Assembly (NCBI RefSeq): GCF_024713945.1
Contig: NC_134678.1
Span: 5,704,001 to 5,768,000, forward strand
Direction: 5' to 3'
Source: Dermatophagoides farinae
Lineage: Eukaryota > Arthropoda > Arachnida > Sarcoptiformes > Pyroglyphidae
Length of the DNA stretch: 64,000 bases
Each line of letters starts with the position of its first letter. The stretch's first letter is position 1. Below the pieces are notes generated by a model. The model saw nothing but the letters and a program-made list of their open reading frames with translations. It was not told the origin of the DNA and did not search any database. Both the position numbers and the translations under genes were made by a program. Shown one piece after another: positions 1-13,384 of this stretch.

Positions 1-3000
1 GAATTTGAGGCATGTGAATTTTGCTTAGATAGTGGTCCAGGTGCGCGAACAAAATCATTATTATTTGAAGATCGATCATCCTGTTTATATGGATTCTTCC
101 AAGTGCCCAACTTGCTACCACCAACATGTGAAGGATTTTGCACAAATGAATCAAAGGCAAGATCATTGGTATTGGGATTCTGATTACCAGGATTTTGCTT
201 GGCAAAAAAATCCGACACTTTTGGTGGAGTTGGAGCAGCAGATGGTGGCATACCAGGCACACGACCACCAGAATTAGGTGGCATCATCATGAATGGAGAA
301 TTGCTGGTCGTAGAATTGTGACCTTGAATTTGATTTTGAAGATTGCATATCATCTGCTTAATTTGTTGAATCTTATTTTGTGATGCAGCATCACGCGATG
401 GCTGGATAGTGCGCAATAATTTAAGCTGAGACAAAAGTTCATTCAATATTTCAAGATTGTGCTGTGACATTGGTTGGTTGAGAATCTGAATGATAATAAC
501 AAAAATGTAGAATTCTATTTCTACTATATGAAAAACTGTAAAACATACCTGTGCATTGAGAAAGCCAGCATTGATAGCCAGGCGAATCAATTCAACCATT
601 TGACGATTGGGGAATGATGAAATGTTTACATTGCTAGTGTTTGTATTTTGGTTAATACTGCCATTACCACCAGGACCTGAACCAGGAATGGCAGCAGCTT
701 GTTGAGCATTGAATATATTCGAACGCATATTACGATTATCGTTTGTTAAGGCACGTCGATTCATATCATCATTTAGCTCTTCTACAAATGTAAATTTTAG
801 ATTTTTCTAAACTATATATCTATACTTTAATTAATTTGAATTAATAACTTACTTAAAGCTTCATCGAAACGCATCTGATTATTTCGCAATGCGTTTTCGA
901 TATCTTCCTTCTGTGGTAAATAAAAGATTGGCATCAGATTATATAATTAGATTAGATAGGTCATCAATCAAATACCTTAAAGCCCATGTTTTGTAAGGTT
1001 TTAAATTGAGTACTTGAATGAATTTCACGAGATAATTTTTGGCTGTTCATGAGACTGCCCCCAGAAGCGCCAACTATTCGATTTTGTAACAAAGGATTAG
1101 GTGCTGTCCAATGGCCAGTGTCGATTGATGCCGAAGGATGATCCATCCAATTTGATGAACTGGAAGGAAGGCCAGCCATCGAACCTGTTCCACCAGGTCC
1201 TGTTTTCGGATTATTTGGTTTATTGATATCATTTGCAGGCCAAAGTAGACTAGAACTAGAAGGCGAGTCCGAAAGCCATGATGATGTCTGGCCATTAACT
1301 TTGGCAGATGAATCGGCGGCAGTTTCAATTGTATTCCACAATGGCGATTTACGCTGTTGAGTAGTATCGGACGCCCATGGCGTCGAACGATTTGTCATTG
1401 TCATTTGTTGATTAGGCTTTTGTTGTTGCAGGATTTGATGACTATTGCTAACACCATTGGATATGCTACCAATAATACTACCGTTAGTTGGATTTAAATT
1501 CATTGTACCTTTGTTCCATCCATTAGAGCCATTTTTGTTTTGGTTGGACATAGCTGATTGAATATCCAAGAATTAGACATTTGAATAAATAAGATGCTTT
1601 ACTCACAATTATTGCCACCGAATTTGGTATCTTTCCAATTACAAATCGGCTGTTTTCCTTGACGAATGGTGCTACTCCACAAAGCAGTACCATCATCAAC
1701 AGGGCCTCCTCTTTGCGAATCTATGGATTCTTTATCCCAACCAGATTCTTTTTTGCATGAAGATGGATCGGAATTCCAAGTGCCAAAACTACTGTCAGTA
1801 GCGATTCGTTCCCAATTCTGTTCCGACTGGTCAGCATTATCAAATGAGCCCCATGGTTTACGGGGAACGTTTTTCGTTGAGTCGAAACTTTTTGTTTCAT
1901 TGGTTTGATTCCAACCGGGGTTTGAACCGGAATCGTATGATGGCGTTTGATTTGTGTTCTGGCTTGGCAATATTGGTCCATTCGTAGATGACCAATTAAT
2001 ACTTGAAGAATGACCACCACCAGCACTGCCACCATTACCACCACCACTAGTAATGGGATTAGGCACCCAATGATTTGTCAAGTCAGGATCTTCATCACCC
2101 CAAGTGCCGCCAATTGAAGGAGCGCCTGATTGCCCCCATGGTAATTGAGTAGAGATGCTGCCCGATGATCCAGGAGTGGTTGCCGTGGGACCATTCATTT
2201 GTGGACCACCATGAATCACACCAGGAGCATTAGGTTGAATACCATTGTGATTATTGACCATTGATTGACCAGTTCCATTGCCATTACCGTCTTTTTTCTC
2301 TTTTTTAACAGCTTCCCAAATCTCGGTTCCTGAGTTGACTGGACAACGCCATTGTGACGTATCCTTTGGACTGGATGATTGCGGGGACGGAGGCAGATTC
2401 CAAGGAGAATCTTGATTTATCACCTGAAAATATAATAGTAATAATAATAATTTAATTTAATTAAATTGATTGTTGTAAAAAATGCTTACAGGTGAACGCC
2501 ATTTTTCAGTCAACAATGTTTCACGTATTTCATCACTCAAATTACCAATAACATCTTTTATATTAGCAGTTGCTATGGAACGTTTACCACCCATGTTACC
2601 ATTACTGCTTAGGTTTTCATTCGAAGATGAAGAAGCAACCGATGATGAATTATTATTGGAACTGTTTACGGTGTTGTTTTGCGAATTTGCTGCTTGTTGA
2701 AATGCTGAAATAGTTGAATTAGAACCGGTGGTACCATTCTGGGAATTGGAATTATTGCTGCCATTATTGAGGATGGCTACTGAGTACGACGAATCATGAC
2801 TAAATTGGTTATTTTGAGTGCCAGATGACAAGGACGTAACACTTGTCTGATTTGGTCCAGAAGAGGAGGAAGAGACAGAACCGATGTGATTGGAATTGTT
2901 GGCGTTTGATGATGATGATGATGATGATTGAATAATCACATTGTTGACTTGGTGGGAATTGTTGTTTCCGCTACCGGTTGATTGATTCTGATTTCCAGAG

Positions 3001-3359
3001 GCCAAAAGACCTTTACCGGCAGCTTGTGCCCATGAGCTTGATAGTTTTGGTGATGATGACAAGGCTTGTTCGTTGGTTGAGACGGAAGTTGAGACCAATG
3101 ATCTGGATTGTTGCCCACTATTGTTTTGCCAACAATTCGCTGTTGACGAGCCGCCGCCAATAGCAGACACGTTGGCATTGTTTGAACTTAAACTGTGATT
3201 ATGATTATGATTGTTACCGGAAATGTTATTGGCACCAATGGACGACGACGTTGAGGACGAAGCGTTTCCCCAATCAGCACCGGAATTCATCGGTGGCATC
3301 ATGCCCCAACCGGTGTTTGAAGTCAACGATGAATCATCACCGTTACCTAAAAGACCCAT
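1..3359 (-). CDS. gw: GW182/TNRC6 (gawky) miRNA-silencing scaffold, N-terminal part; continues beyond window
   Basis: Proteins of this family bind Argonaute through GW/WG repeats and recruit PABP and the CCR4-NOT deadenylase in cytoplasmic P-bodies. The reading frame joins six exons: 3359-2490, 2423-1607, 1553-976, 910-853, 781-549 and 485-1 (open at the edge), with GT/AG borders and consistent phases. Exons 1-3 are Ser/Asn/Gly-rich and carry many GW, WG, NW and SW pairs (GWGMMP, DWGNAS, PWGQSG, GTWGDED, GWNQ, PWGSFD, SGWDKE, NGWNKG), which is the Ago-binding domain. The exon 3/4 junction makes the family's UBA-like domain (LQNMGFK joined to KEDIENALRNNQMRFDEAL). Exons 5-6 begin the Gln/Asn-rich mid region. 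About 1,013 residues are visible; the PAM2, RRM and silencing domain should lie to the left. The first ATG (3359) is provisional, because a 5' non-coding exon could lie in the 10-kb gap upstream. Confidence 0.93.
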
Positions 3360-6087
3360 CTTGTGTTTTTTTAATGGGCGATAGGTCTTTTAAAATCTTG
3401 AAATAGTCAAGGACAATCAATCGTAAGGTGTAGTTTTTTTTGATTTTTCTTTGAAAGTAATGCAAAATTAACACCAAATCTGTTTTTCGATGATTATAAA
3501 CGAAATAAGATGTTTGTGAATATAGAAGTTAAGAATAATTCATATATGATATCATTAAGTGGACCAGGCATAATAAATGATGAATGAATAAAAAAATGGA
3601 TAATTTTGATCATAAAGCTAAATAGATACGGATTATGTATTTATGTGGATATTTTTTTCACTTCACTTAAATTATGAAATTATGAATGATATTTAGGATG
3701 ATGAAACTTGTTTGTTAGATAGATTGATGAACATTTAAATTCGGCAATTTCTGGAATTTGTCTTCAAAAACTTTGACTTTGGAAAATACGAAACAAATAA
3801 AAACCAAAAAAAATTCGAGGGCCAAAAAAAATAAAAGCATCAAAATATATGAAATGATGTCTTTGTATGTGTTGATTTAAATGTGTATGGTATCGGTAGT
3901 AGTAAATAATAGTGAGCAACAAAAAAAAATCGAGTGCAAGAAAACTCCAAATATAGATACGACGATGCAAGACGATATTGGAATTGGTGGTTTTTTGTCC
4001 GTTCAATATCTTATCCCAATATTTGTGGCGTGGATCCTTTTTGTATGCAAATGTTGGTTGGAGAAATTTGTATTTTTTTTCAAAAGCCAAATTTGATGAG
4101 GCAATTCGATATTTGTTTGGTGGTTAGCTCACAATTTGGTTTTCGAATGAGATTGTGATTGATGATATCGCATTCGTTGATTTTTTCTCAATCTAAACTT
4201 GAATGATAAACACTTTGGACGTGTTGAATGCGAATCATATTGTCAAGAAATAAAGATATTTGTTGTTGCTTTGTTCTTTTTAAGACATCAGTCGATGAAT
4301 AAGTTTGTAATATTTGTCTTTTGAATATTATTAATATCAAGCGCAAAAAGATCAACTGATGAATGACTGTTGAATTTCTTTGTTTTGTTGTTTTAGATTC
4401 GAGAATAGTTTGAGATCTGTTTCGAAAATGAAAATAATATAATACATATATAATTAGTATCATAGTTTATATAAATCAAAATTAAAAATATAAAAACAAA
4501 AATAAATAAAAAAAACAATGTTTTGATTGTAAATCATCCAATGTATATTACAACTAATCAGATTTGGAAAAAATCAAAATGCAAATCGAAACGTGATTTT
4601 TTTTCGTTTTGAATCAAATGGAATGATATGGGCGTTTTTGAAAGATCCAGAAATGATAGAAACAATAGTTTTTGTCAAAAATAGGCACACACCTAATGAA
4701 TGAAATATTAAATCGAGATAAAATGAAACAATTTATACCACCAGCCTAGTAAACATAATTCCTCTTGATCACAAAATTGTTTTAATGAACAAACTCTATA
4801 GTATAGAATTGAAAATTACATATTCTCGATTTATTATTATTTAAGAAGTGGCGAAAAGAACCACTAAAATTACGGAAAAACTGGCTACAAGACAAACAAA
4901 ATTCAAGAAAATTTCAAAAGGGTGAATCGGATGCTGAGCTTTGACACATACACACACACACACACACACAAAAAAAACAAACAGAAGAAAACAAAATGCT
5001 GAATTATATTAGTTGCAAGATGAAAGCAATTTATAAACTAGATTCTTCATCACTGTATATGTGTTGTGCATGTATAAAACGTTAGGTTAATGAGGATAAT
5101 AATCACAAACTTTATCCAACAATCAAGAACGTACCAAAAGAATATCGTATTGCCATTTGTTAAAGAAAAAATTGTTGAAAAAGAATCAACAATATCATCA
5201 TTTTTTTTCGTCATTTTCAAAATTCAATTTCACATTGAATGTGCTGCTGATGCTGATTGTTTATTACAGTATAGAATCATAGTCATGATGATTTCGTAGA
5301 TTTATGTGAATGATGATGTATTTGCTTGCGAAAGAACAAACAGCAGTAGCAACAACAACGACAATGATGACAACAATAAAACGGGCGACAAATTTACCAA
5401 TTATTTTTTCTGGTAAAAAATGTTGGTTTTCTATAGATTACTTTTTCTCTATGTGTTTTGTTGAATGGATGGAAAAATAAATGGACGAATGCTTTTGCTT
5501 ACTTGGCTTGGATGAGGTTGGCTAGATGATAGTTTTGTGGAAGATATATTTTTTGTTATTTTCTTGTTTATTAGCTCATCATCTCCAATATCAACGAAGA
5601 AGACGACGACGACGACAACAACATCACAAAAAAAAGTCTATGTGTATGATTTGCTCGTCGGTAAATATACAAAGTTCCTAATCACAATATATATAAAACG
5701 AACAAAACAAAACCAAACCAGAGCAAAACACATAACATATACACATACACAATTATTACAAGTTGAGAAGCAGCAGCAGCAGCAAAAAAAAAGAGGGAAA
5801 AAGTGAGCAGGATTGTGTGTGTTGGAAAATGCGTCATTGTTAAGAATTGTTGCGATGGTGCTGCCAGTCTCACTGCATATCAAAACTTGCATACTATTAT
5901 CATTTTGCTTCAACTCTCAGTGGTGGTGAATTTATCATTTACGAGCTAAACTCTCCATCTATACTTCGTATAATGTACATACAAAAGTTAACTTAAAAGT
6001 ATGTATGTATATGTATGTGTACCGATAGCTGATAATGGCTGACGTTTGTTTGGCTTACATTCAATTTCAATATGAAATGTCGTATTC

Positions 6088-6210
6088 CAGTGATTCTCAA
6101 CCTTTTTTTTGTTGCGGTACAATATTTTAACGATTTCAAAATTTTGGCGGCACAATTTTAGAATTTCGTGGCACACAAAAGTGCCGCGGCACAGTGGTTG
6201 AGAATCACTG
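6088..6210. mobile_element. Non-autonomous hAT-type MITE (123 bp)
   Basis: The ends are perfect 15-bp terminal inverted repeats, CAGTGATTCTCAACC and its reverse complement. This belongs to the CAGTGRTTCTCAACC end family of hAT elements, such as the Charlie group. Inside are GCGGCACA and GTGCCGCGGCAC blocks mirrored about the centre, as in related miniature hATs. There is no coding capacity. The flanking 8-mers (TCGTATTC and TCGGCATA) share only four positions, so any 8-bp target duplication has decayed and the copy is probably old. Confidence 0.8.
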
Positions 6211-7013
6211 TCGGCATATTCAATACACCATACACACAAGTTGAGAGAATGTGCCATCGACGAGTTTTTGTTAATGTGGTCGTACTAGGTTCTGTGTATG
6301 TGGAGGATATGGCTGCTTGGTTTATATATGAGATATAATAACGAGAAAAAAAACCTGCAGGTTCCATGGAACAAGATCATCATTACTGCTGGAAACAAAA
6401 AAAAAAATGCCTTTTGATGCAGAGATCCATATGTAATAACAACGTTAGCTCATTCTATACATACAAATCATATAAACAGCGACAATGTACAAAGAGAGAT
6501 GTTATCCGTATTTCTCTCCTCTCTGATTATATAAATCCTGAGTAGCATAGAAAGGGACAGAGCAAGAAAACTCCTAAGGAGCGAGATAAACACGTCTACA
6601 AAATATCATTTTTTCAAAGGAAAAATAACTAACAAGCAAATTGTGGATAACAATATGGCTACCACCAGTTGTTATTTCCAATGTTGCCGTGTTTACAACG
6701 ATAATGATAATGACGATGATGATCATTTGGTTAGATAATTTCCATTGAAATTATAATCAATTATTAAAAGATGGATTTTTTGAGTAAAAAAATTAAATTT
6801 TTTCCATTTGAAACTTTATTTTTTTTATTTTAAATGTAAATATCCTGACGACACTTGGCGGTCGTTTTAGCCATTTATTTCGTTAGTGAATAGTAGTAGT
6901 ATGAATGAATGTTATGAAAAATATAGGTTCATTTTTTAGATTTACAATATTCGCCTGTTCATTCTTTTATTTTTTTTTTTTTGATAACATTTTACACGCA
7001 TGCGTTAACCTTT

Positions 7014-7041
7014 TCGACTATATACACAAATATATAGTCGA
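7014..7041. repeat. Perfect 11-bp inverted repeat with 6-nt loop
   Basis: The left arm is TCGACTATATA (7014-7024), the spacer is CACAAA and the right arm is TATATAGTCGA (7031-7041). The 10-bp palindrome ACGCATGCGT ends eight bases before the left arm (about 6997-7006). It lies in the gene-poor interval and could form a cruciform or a stem in RNA. No function can be assigned. Confidence 0.6.
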
Positions 7042-10000
7042 TATACTTGTATACAGAATATAGAATTTCTTGAATTTTCGAAATGATATTCTTAATCTGA
7101 TGATGATGAGAAAATTCTAGCAAAATAGAAATAGAAAAAAAATATAAATATCATTCAATGGCTCCATCTTTTACACAAACTAGGAAACAAAAAATGAAAA
7201 ACTTGAAAAAATGATTTTATATATTCTTGTATATTCGATGAACAAAAAATGGCAACTTAATATTATTGAACTACCAGTAAAGATTCAAATAATGAAAGCC
7301 AATTCCAAATGTCCAGATGGACATATAAAATAATTTTTATATCAAGTCTTTTATTTTTTCTTCCTTCCTTCTTTTCTTCTACCTACCCCTGAGAAATGAA
7401 AGACAAAACAATCATGGCCTATTTATAGATTTAACAACATATAAATAGAGAAGTATTTTCATTATTATCAATCAATATGACACTATAAGTTATTTTTTCA
7501 CTAGTTGTTTTTTACATAAGTTGTTGTTGATGTCGTTAAAAGAAAAATTCGTAAACAGTTTTAAAAATAGAAAGCTGTAGCAGATTAAAAATTCTTGCAT
7601 TTTCTAAGGGTTTTTTATCAACGGTGTTGCATTGCAAATATTTGTTTATTAAAGGAAAAAAATCGGCAAAATATTGGATATATGCAATAGTAATAAAATG
7701 AAAACAACAATCAAGATTAACAACGTGAATAATGAATATAGTCTGTCATTTTGCAGGCAGCAAGAGAATTGAATAAAAGATCTTTTTGATACGTTCCAAA
7801 ATAAGAATGCAAAAACAACAGAGAAAGTTACAATCGTTCATCTTTTCTATAGAACACATGACACCTGTTGTTGCCACTAGTTAGTTTTTTTCTGAGCATA
7901 CATTCGGAAATAAAAACAAGGAACTACTATATTAGCCAAACCTCGAACAACGATCTGTTCCTCAATTTTAACGGTTAAAACTAGACCGAAATGGCAATTA
8001 AAATGAAAATTAAAAAGTGGTAACAAAATTTACAACAATGTGCTACCGTTAGAATGAATCTAGTGAAAAATAAAACAAATCAGTGAAATTTACTCATTAT
8101 TATCTTCAATGATGATGATGATGATGATAATCACGATCAAGATGAAGTCAATCCAAAAAAAAATTCAAATTATTTAATACTGACCTGTTGTAGATGTTTT
8201 ATCATTTTTTCTCTTTCTGATTATCCTCCTTCTCATTATCATGACATGCTATTATCAATGCACCTACATATAAAATTCAACAACGAAATCATTTCCCATT
8301 TCGATTGTGATGAAATGTAATTAAAATGAAATCTAAATGCCCAATAAAAATAAACTTATCCATCATCATCATTATTTATTTTTAGATAAAAGAAATTCAT
8401 TCAAAATAAAAAAAAACAATAAGCTATAAACTATAAGACGATGATATAAATTTATATATCAAATTCACATCATTGCCATATCTATTAATTATAAAGTGTA
8501 TGTGTCAAGAATTGAAAAGTATTTTGGACACATAAAAACAACAGCTACAAAAGAAATTAATACAAAGACAAAAATCGTTCATAATGGTTGGGAATTTTTT
8601 CATGTATGGTATTGATTTTTTTTCAAAACAATTTTCAATGAATGACTTAATTCTTCATACTTTAAACATCAACATTCAAAATGATATCAACAGATGAAGA
8701 TTAAGTATTCTATACTACTTTTTAATAAGATAGAAAAAATGGCTTGACTTTAATGATCTTTGATCAGATTGATAATGATACAAGATGATCTGATCTGATT
8801 CGATGTCAAATGAAAAAGAAACTGATACAATGTATGATATGAAAAAATTTTATGATTAGGAGATCGCTATCACAGAAATGACATGAAACTGACATAAGCA
8901 AATCGAATGATGTTGAACACCAATCTATCAATAGCATGAATGTTTGTCATAGTATAGGACGCAATCGCTATTATCATGGTGATGATATTCGAAGCTTGAA
9001 AAACATGGAACAACAAGTTAATGTGGGAAATCGAAAAAACATCATCATGGATACGATTTCATTTTACTATTGTTCACATTACTTATCAATGATCATTATA
9101 AATAATAAAGTTTTTTTCCTAATAACTTGATTACAAATTCATAATATAAAGCTGGACAAACCGTAATTATTCGTGAAATGAATACAAGGAAAACAAAGTA
9201 GAAACACGCCGTTAATTACAGACAGTAAAATGACTGGTCGATAAATAAATATATTGAAAATATATTGTTTGAGTGCAACTCGTGGTAGTAAAGTTATTAT
9301 TTTGCCAAAAATATATCATTGACAAAATGGTACACATTATATATTGAACCAATTTGATGATTTGGCTTTGTCATTTTTCTTTGATAAATTACTCATGAAA
9401 AACTGTATATGAGTTCACACAGCCCAACAAAAACTAAATGAATTATAATTAAATTAACGGTTACACCACCATCATCATTAAACTATGATCGTAGATAGAA
9501 ACCAGGTGAAAATCATTATTCGAATTTTTTGTTTTTTTTTTCTAGCACATTCGTTCCCTTTTGTTTGCCTTCAATGAATGTCATCGATATATTGTTATGA
9601 CAATAAAAAAATATGACAATAAAAGAGATAATGAAGAAAAAATAAAAGCAAAGAAAAACAAATGAAAAAAATGAATTAATATACTATTTATACTCACATT
9701 ATCATTAGTATTTTTATTTAGATGAAATTTTTTTTGTTGATTATGAGGATGATTGTGAATTGAAATGTCGTAGTCTTAGAGATATATTGCGCAACAATTA
9801 ATAAAAGTTTCAAGATCTTTTATCAATTTGAATAAAAATAATAATTTGAATGCCATATAATGCAAATAATGATGAAAGGTGGGAGAAGAGGAAAAGAATA
9901 GAACCAATGATAAATGAGTATATCACTTGATAGCTTTCACTTTTTTTTCTTTAGTTTGAAAATAAATGAGATACGTTTTACCAATGATGATATACGAATA

Positions 10001-12540
10001 ATTAAAAAATGACACAACAAATTTAGAGTTGACAACAATTTTGGGTGGATTGCGTGTTTGAGAAATATTTAAAGGCAATTAAATGGATAATAATAATGAG
10101 ATTGATTCGTATTCGGGTTGTTTTTTTGCTTCTTAGAATTAAAAAGTTCTATGGTTTAAAATCACAAACAATGAATTACATCCGTTATCTTTGTCTTTAT
10201 TGTAGCTGTTGGATCATCATTGTTGTCATAGCCGTCGTTATTTATTAATTGTATGTTGTTCGATTTTTTTCGTAATTGGATAAAGAGCTGCCATAATTGT
10301 CAATGATGGACCAGGAGAAGGAATCAAGATTAATTGGAAAAGCTTAATCAATATGTTTGCCACGTGATTACCAGATTGAAAATTGATTAAGGGAATTCCT
10401 AAGAGATTGATTTAACTGAAATGAATGACTGATTGATCGAATTTGATGAAATATTGAACACTAAAAATATTTAAAAAATAATTTCATAAATTTTCACATA
10501 AGATATTCAGGAATCGAAATTCAATGAAAAACAAAAACAGTATAGAAAAAATGATATTGATTAGATCATATCAGGAATGTTGAAATGGCATATACACAAC
10601 ACATAAAAAATGGAAAAAAAAGACATGATAAGCGATTATGATTGAAGAAGGAGTGGCTGAAGGTGGCGTTGGCAAAGAGAATAATTTGTCAGGGTCTAAG
10701 ATATATCAATGGTGATTGTAATGATGCTGATGGCGATGATGATGATGATCATTGGCCCTTTGAATAAACGGCGATGAAGAAATGATGTTTACCTTGATAT
10801 TTTTTTTCAGTTTGAAACTTGAAGAAAAAACCACGATTCAAATCTACTTGACTTGTTCCGACTATGTTTTGTGTTGTATGAGATACGTGTAGTTTTCGTT
10901 TTTTTTTATGCCAAATGATATGAATTTTGGTGTGTATTGTATTGAAAACACAGTTATACACACATAAACAAAGAAAAAAGATTCAAACAACAATCTTGGA
11001 AAATTACATATGGAGTAAAGTCAAAGAACGGGACAAGATGTTAACAACTATACATCATTCAACCTTTCAATGATGATGATTGTTGAGAAAAAAAATGAAA
11101 TGAGAAAAACAGAAAAGAGAACACGTTGAATTGGCTTAGATCCATTTTCATTTTCTTTCATGTTGTTTGGCCCAATGATGATGATGATGACGATGATTAA
11201 CAAAGCTCGTGCACTTTTTTCTTTCAAAGGTATATGCAAGAAATTTCGCTATAACTGTGTGTAATGAAGTAAAAAAAAAAACAAAAACAAATACAAACGT
11301 TCGATTATTATTAGGTGAAATGGAGAAAAGTCTAATTAATAATTATGATCGATAGTACAAAGGTTTGTGCGTATGATTTCAAAAGGAACAAAATTAACAG
11401 GAAACAGAAAAATACAATTTCAATTTGAATACAATCTGAGATCGTTATATCATAATGAAAACCAAAACGATAATATCTCATTTTCGGTTGTAATAATGAT
11501 GAAATGAATGAGAAAAATTTAATCAAAAAAAAATCATCTAAAAATTGATTGATCACAATTTATAATAAATTAATATAATTCTGTAAACAACTAAACTTTC
11601 TACATCTTTTGAATCGATCCATTTGGTATTTGGATATATTTTTAATGATAATCAAAATACGAATAATATCGTTACTATTTCATACTTACATTCGATGATG
11701 ATAATTACAGACCAATTCTGGTGATTACGATGATCGAAAAGAATGGCAAAAATTTCAATTATTATTCAAATAGATAAATTCATCAACAATAACAATCATA
11801 TATATGCACATCTTTAAATTGTTACGATCCCAGTAATCGTAACACTATAACAACACTCAATAACATTCGAACGAATATACGGTCATAAACGAGCTATTTA
11901 CTAAATATAAATGAACACGAATAACAAAAAGATACTGAAATGGAGGAGAAGCATATCTTAAAGTTGAATCCAAAGAGTATACATTCTCTCATTGTGTATA
12001 TAATTATAAAGTAAAGCCATTTCAATTATCATTGTATTGTGCCACTACCATTAATTTCATTTTTATACAAAATGAGAAAAATGTATCGACTATTGTGAAA
12101 TGGAATCAAATTGATTAAAAATTATGTTGGTTTTTATTTTTGAAATTGTCAAATTCATCAATTCAAATAATTCATCACATTAAAAGTTTTATCATACATT
12201 CGATATAATAATAATAACGAATTCTAAATTCTATAATTTTAGTTTACAAATAATAAATTCAATTTTATTTTGGCGCTTGAATTTTTTTTTTTTTTTTTGC
12301 AACAATAAATTCACAATGATACATTTTTATATATTGATGCTTCTACCATCACAGTGGTAGTAGCAATATCCATAGTTATGAATTAAAACAAGAAAGAAAA
12401 AAAAATTAGGACACATGCATACAGAGGAGGGAGTGCTGCAGACTCAGTCAGCTCTTTTTGTCAACACGTATATATATACGGTTTTCCATTGAATTCGGAT
12501 TCTCTGTTACATAAATAAAAAAAAAATTATTGTTGTTGTC

Positions 12541-12557
12541 ATGCGATTAGATCGCAT
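12541..12557. repeat. Short perfect hairpin, 7-bp stem and 3-nt loop
   Basis: ATGCGAT, loop TAG, then ATCGCAT, followed directly by GCGCG. It is a short GC-containing palindrome in an AT-rich stretch. It may be a protein-binding palindrome or chance. Confidence 0.35.
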
Positions 12558-13384
12558 GCGCGTCGAATATATATGTTTTATTACATTTCCTACAATCTAT
12601 TGGAACAAAAGCTAACAAAAAATTATATCCGGGATGTGTAATGAATTCGATAGGAATTCAATACATTGAATGTCGGTGGATAAGGTGTGTGTTTTTGTGT
12701 AAGAAGGTTTTAGAATTTAATCTCTATATAGATAGATAGATATAGATTTTTAAACATGTTATATGAATATTTGAAAAAATAGTCACGTTTCAAACGTAAT
12801 TTTTTTTTTTTTAAATTTACGCTCAATCACAATGATTTGCACAATTAGATAGTGGAAAATTAAAATCAAGATTAAATCAAACAGTAGGAACATTGTGAAA
12901 ATAACACCAATGCCTATTATATTAAATCAGGTGTCTGCTAATAGCAGCATTATTTTTATTTTTTTTTTTTAATTCAAGCAATTTATTCTTGAAATTGTTT
13001 ACACCAGCAAATGTTTCATGATACAAAATTATCAATTTATCCTTGTTAGACCAGAAACTAATCCATCTAAAAATTACAATTCAAAATTTGTCACCCCAAA
13101 TGATCACAGATAAATATATACAAAATTAAAATCAAAAATCAAATTATTTTATGCTTTGGTAAAAAAAAAAAATTCAAATATTTGGAATGTGCTGCCATCT
13201 CCATTCCAATGGTGATAGTCATTTAAAATGTTCGTTGAATTTTTTTCTCTCTGTTTTCATTGTGATGACTAAAGTTGTCAACTTTATTTTAACCGGCACA
13301 TTTTCGATATTTTATTCATTATTCATCACATCGAATCAAATTAATCATATAATAATAATAATATATAACATATGATATTGAATA

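Larger units (their letters stand above)
3360..13384. other. 10-kb gene-poor interval between gw and the 13.4-kb gene
   Basis: No open frame here looks like coding sequence. The short ORFs are AT-biased, full of homopolymer-derived Phe/Lys/Ile/Asn, and have no recognisable motif. The interval holds a hAT-type MITE (6088-6210), an 11-bp inverted repeat (7014-7041), a short perfect hairpin (12541-12557), scattered GAT/ATC microsatellites and poly-T runs. It lies upstream of gw (which reads leftward) and of a rightward gene, so it may hold gw 5' exons, a long first intron or enhancers. None can be identified from sequence alone. Confidence 0.6.

Noticed and set aside
5537-5913. Overlapping ~90-residue ORFs on both strands
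   Set aside because: Threonine, cysteine and lysine runs come from ACG/GCA/AAA repeats; no splice context or homology signal.
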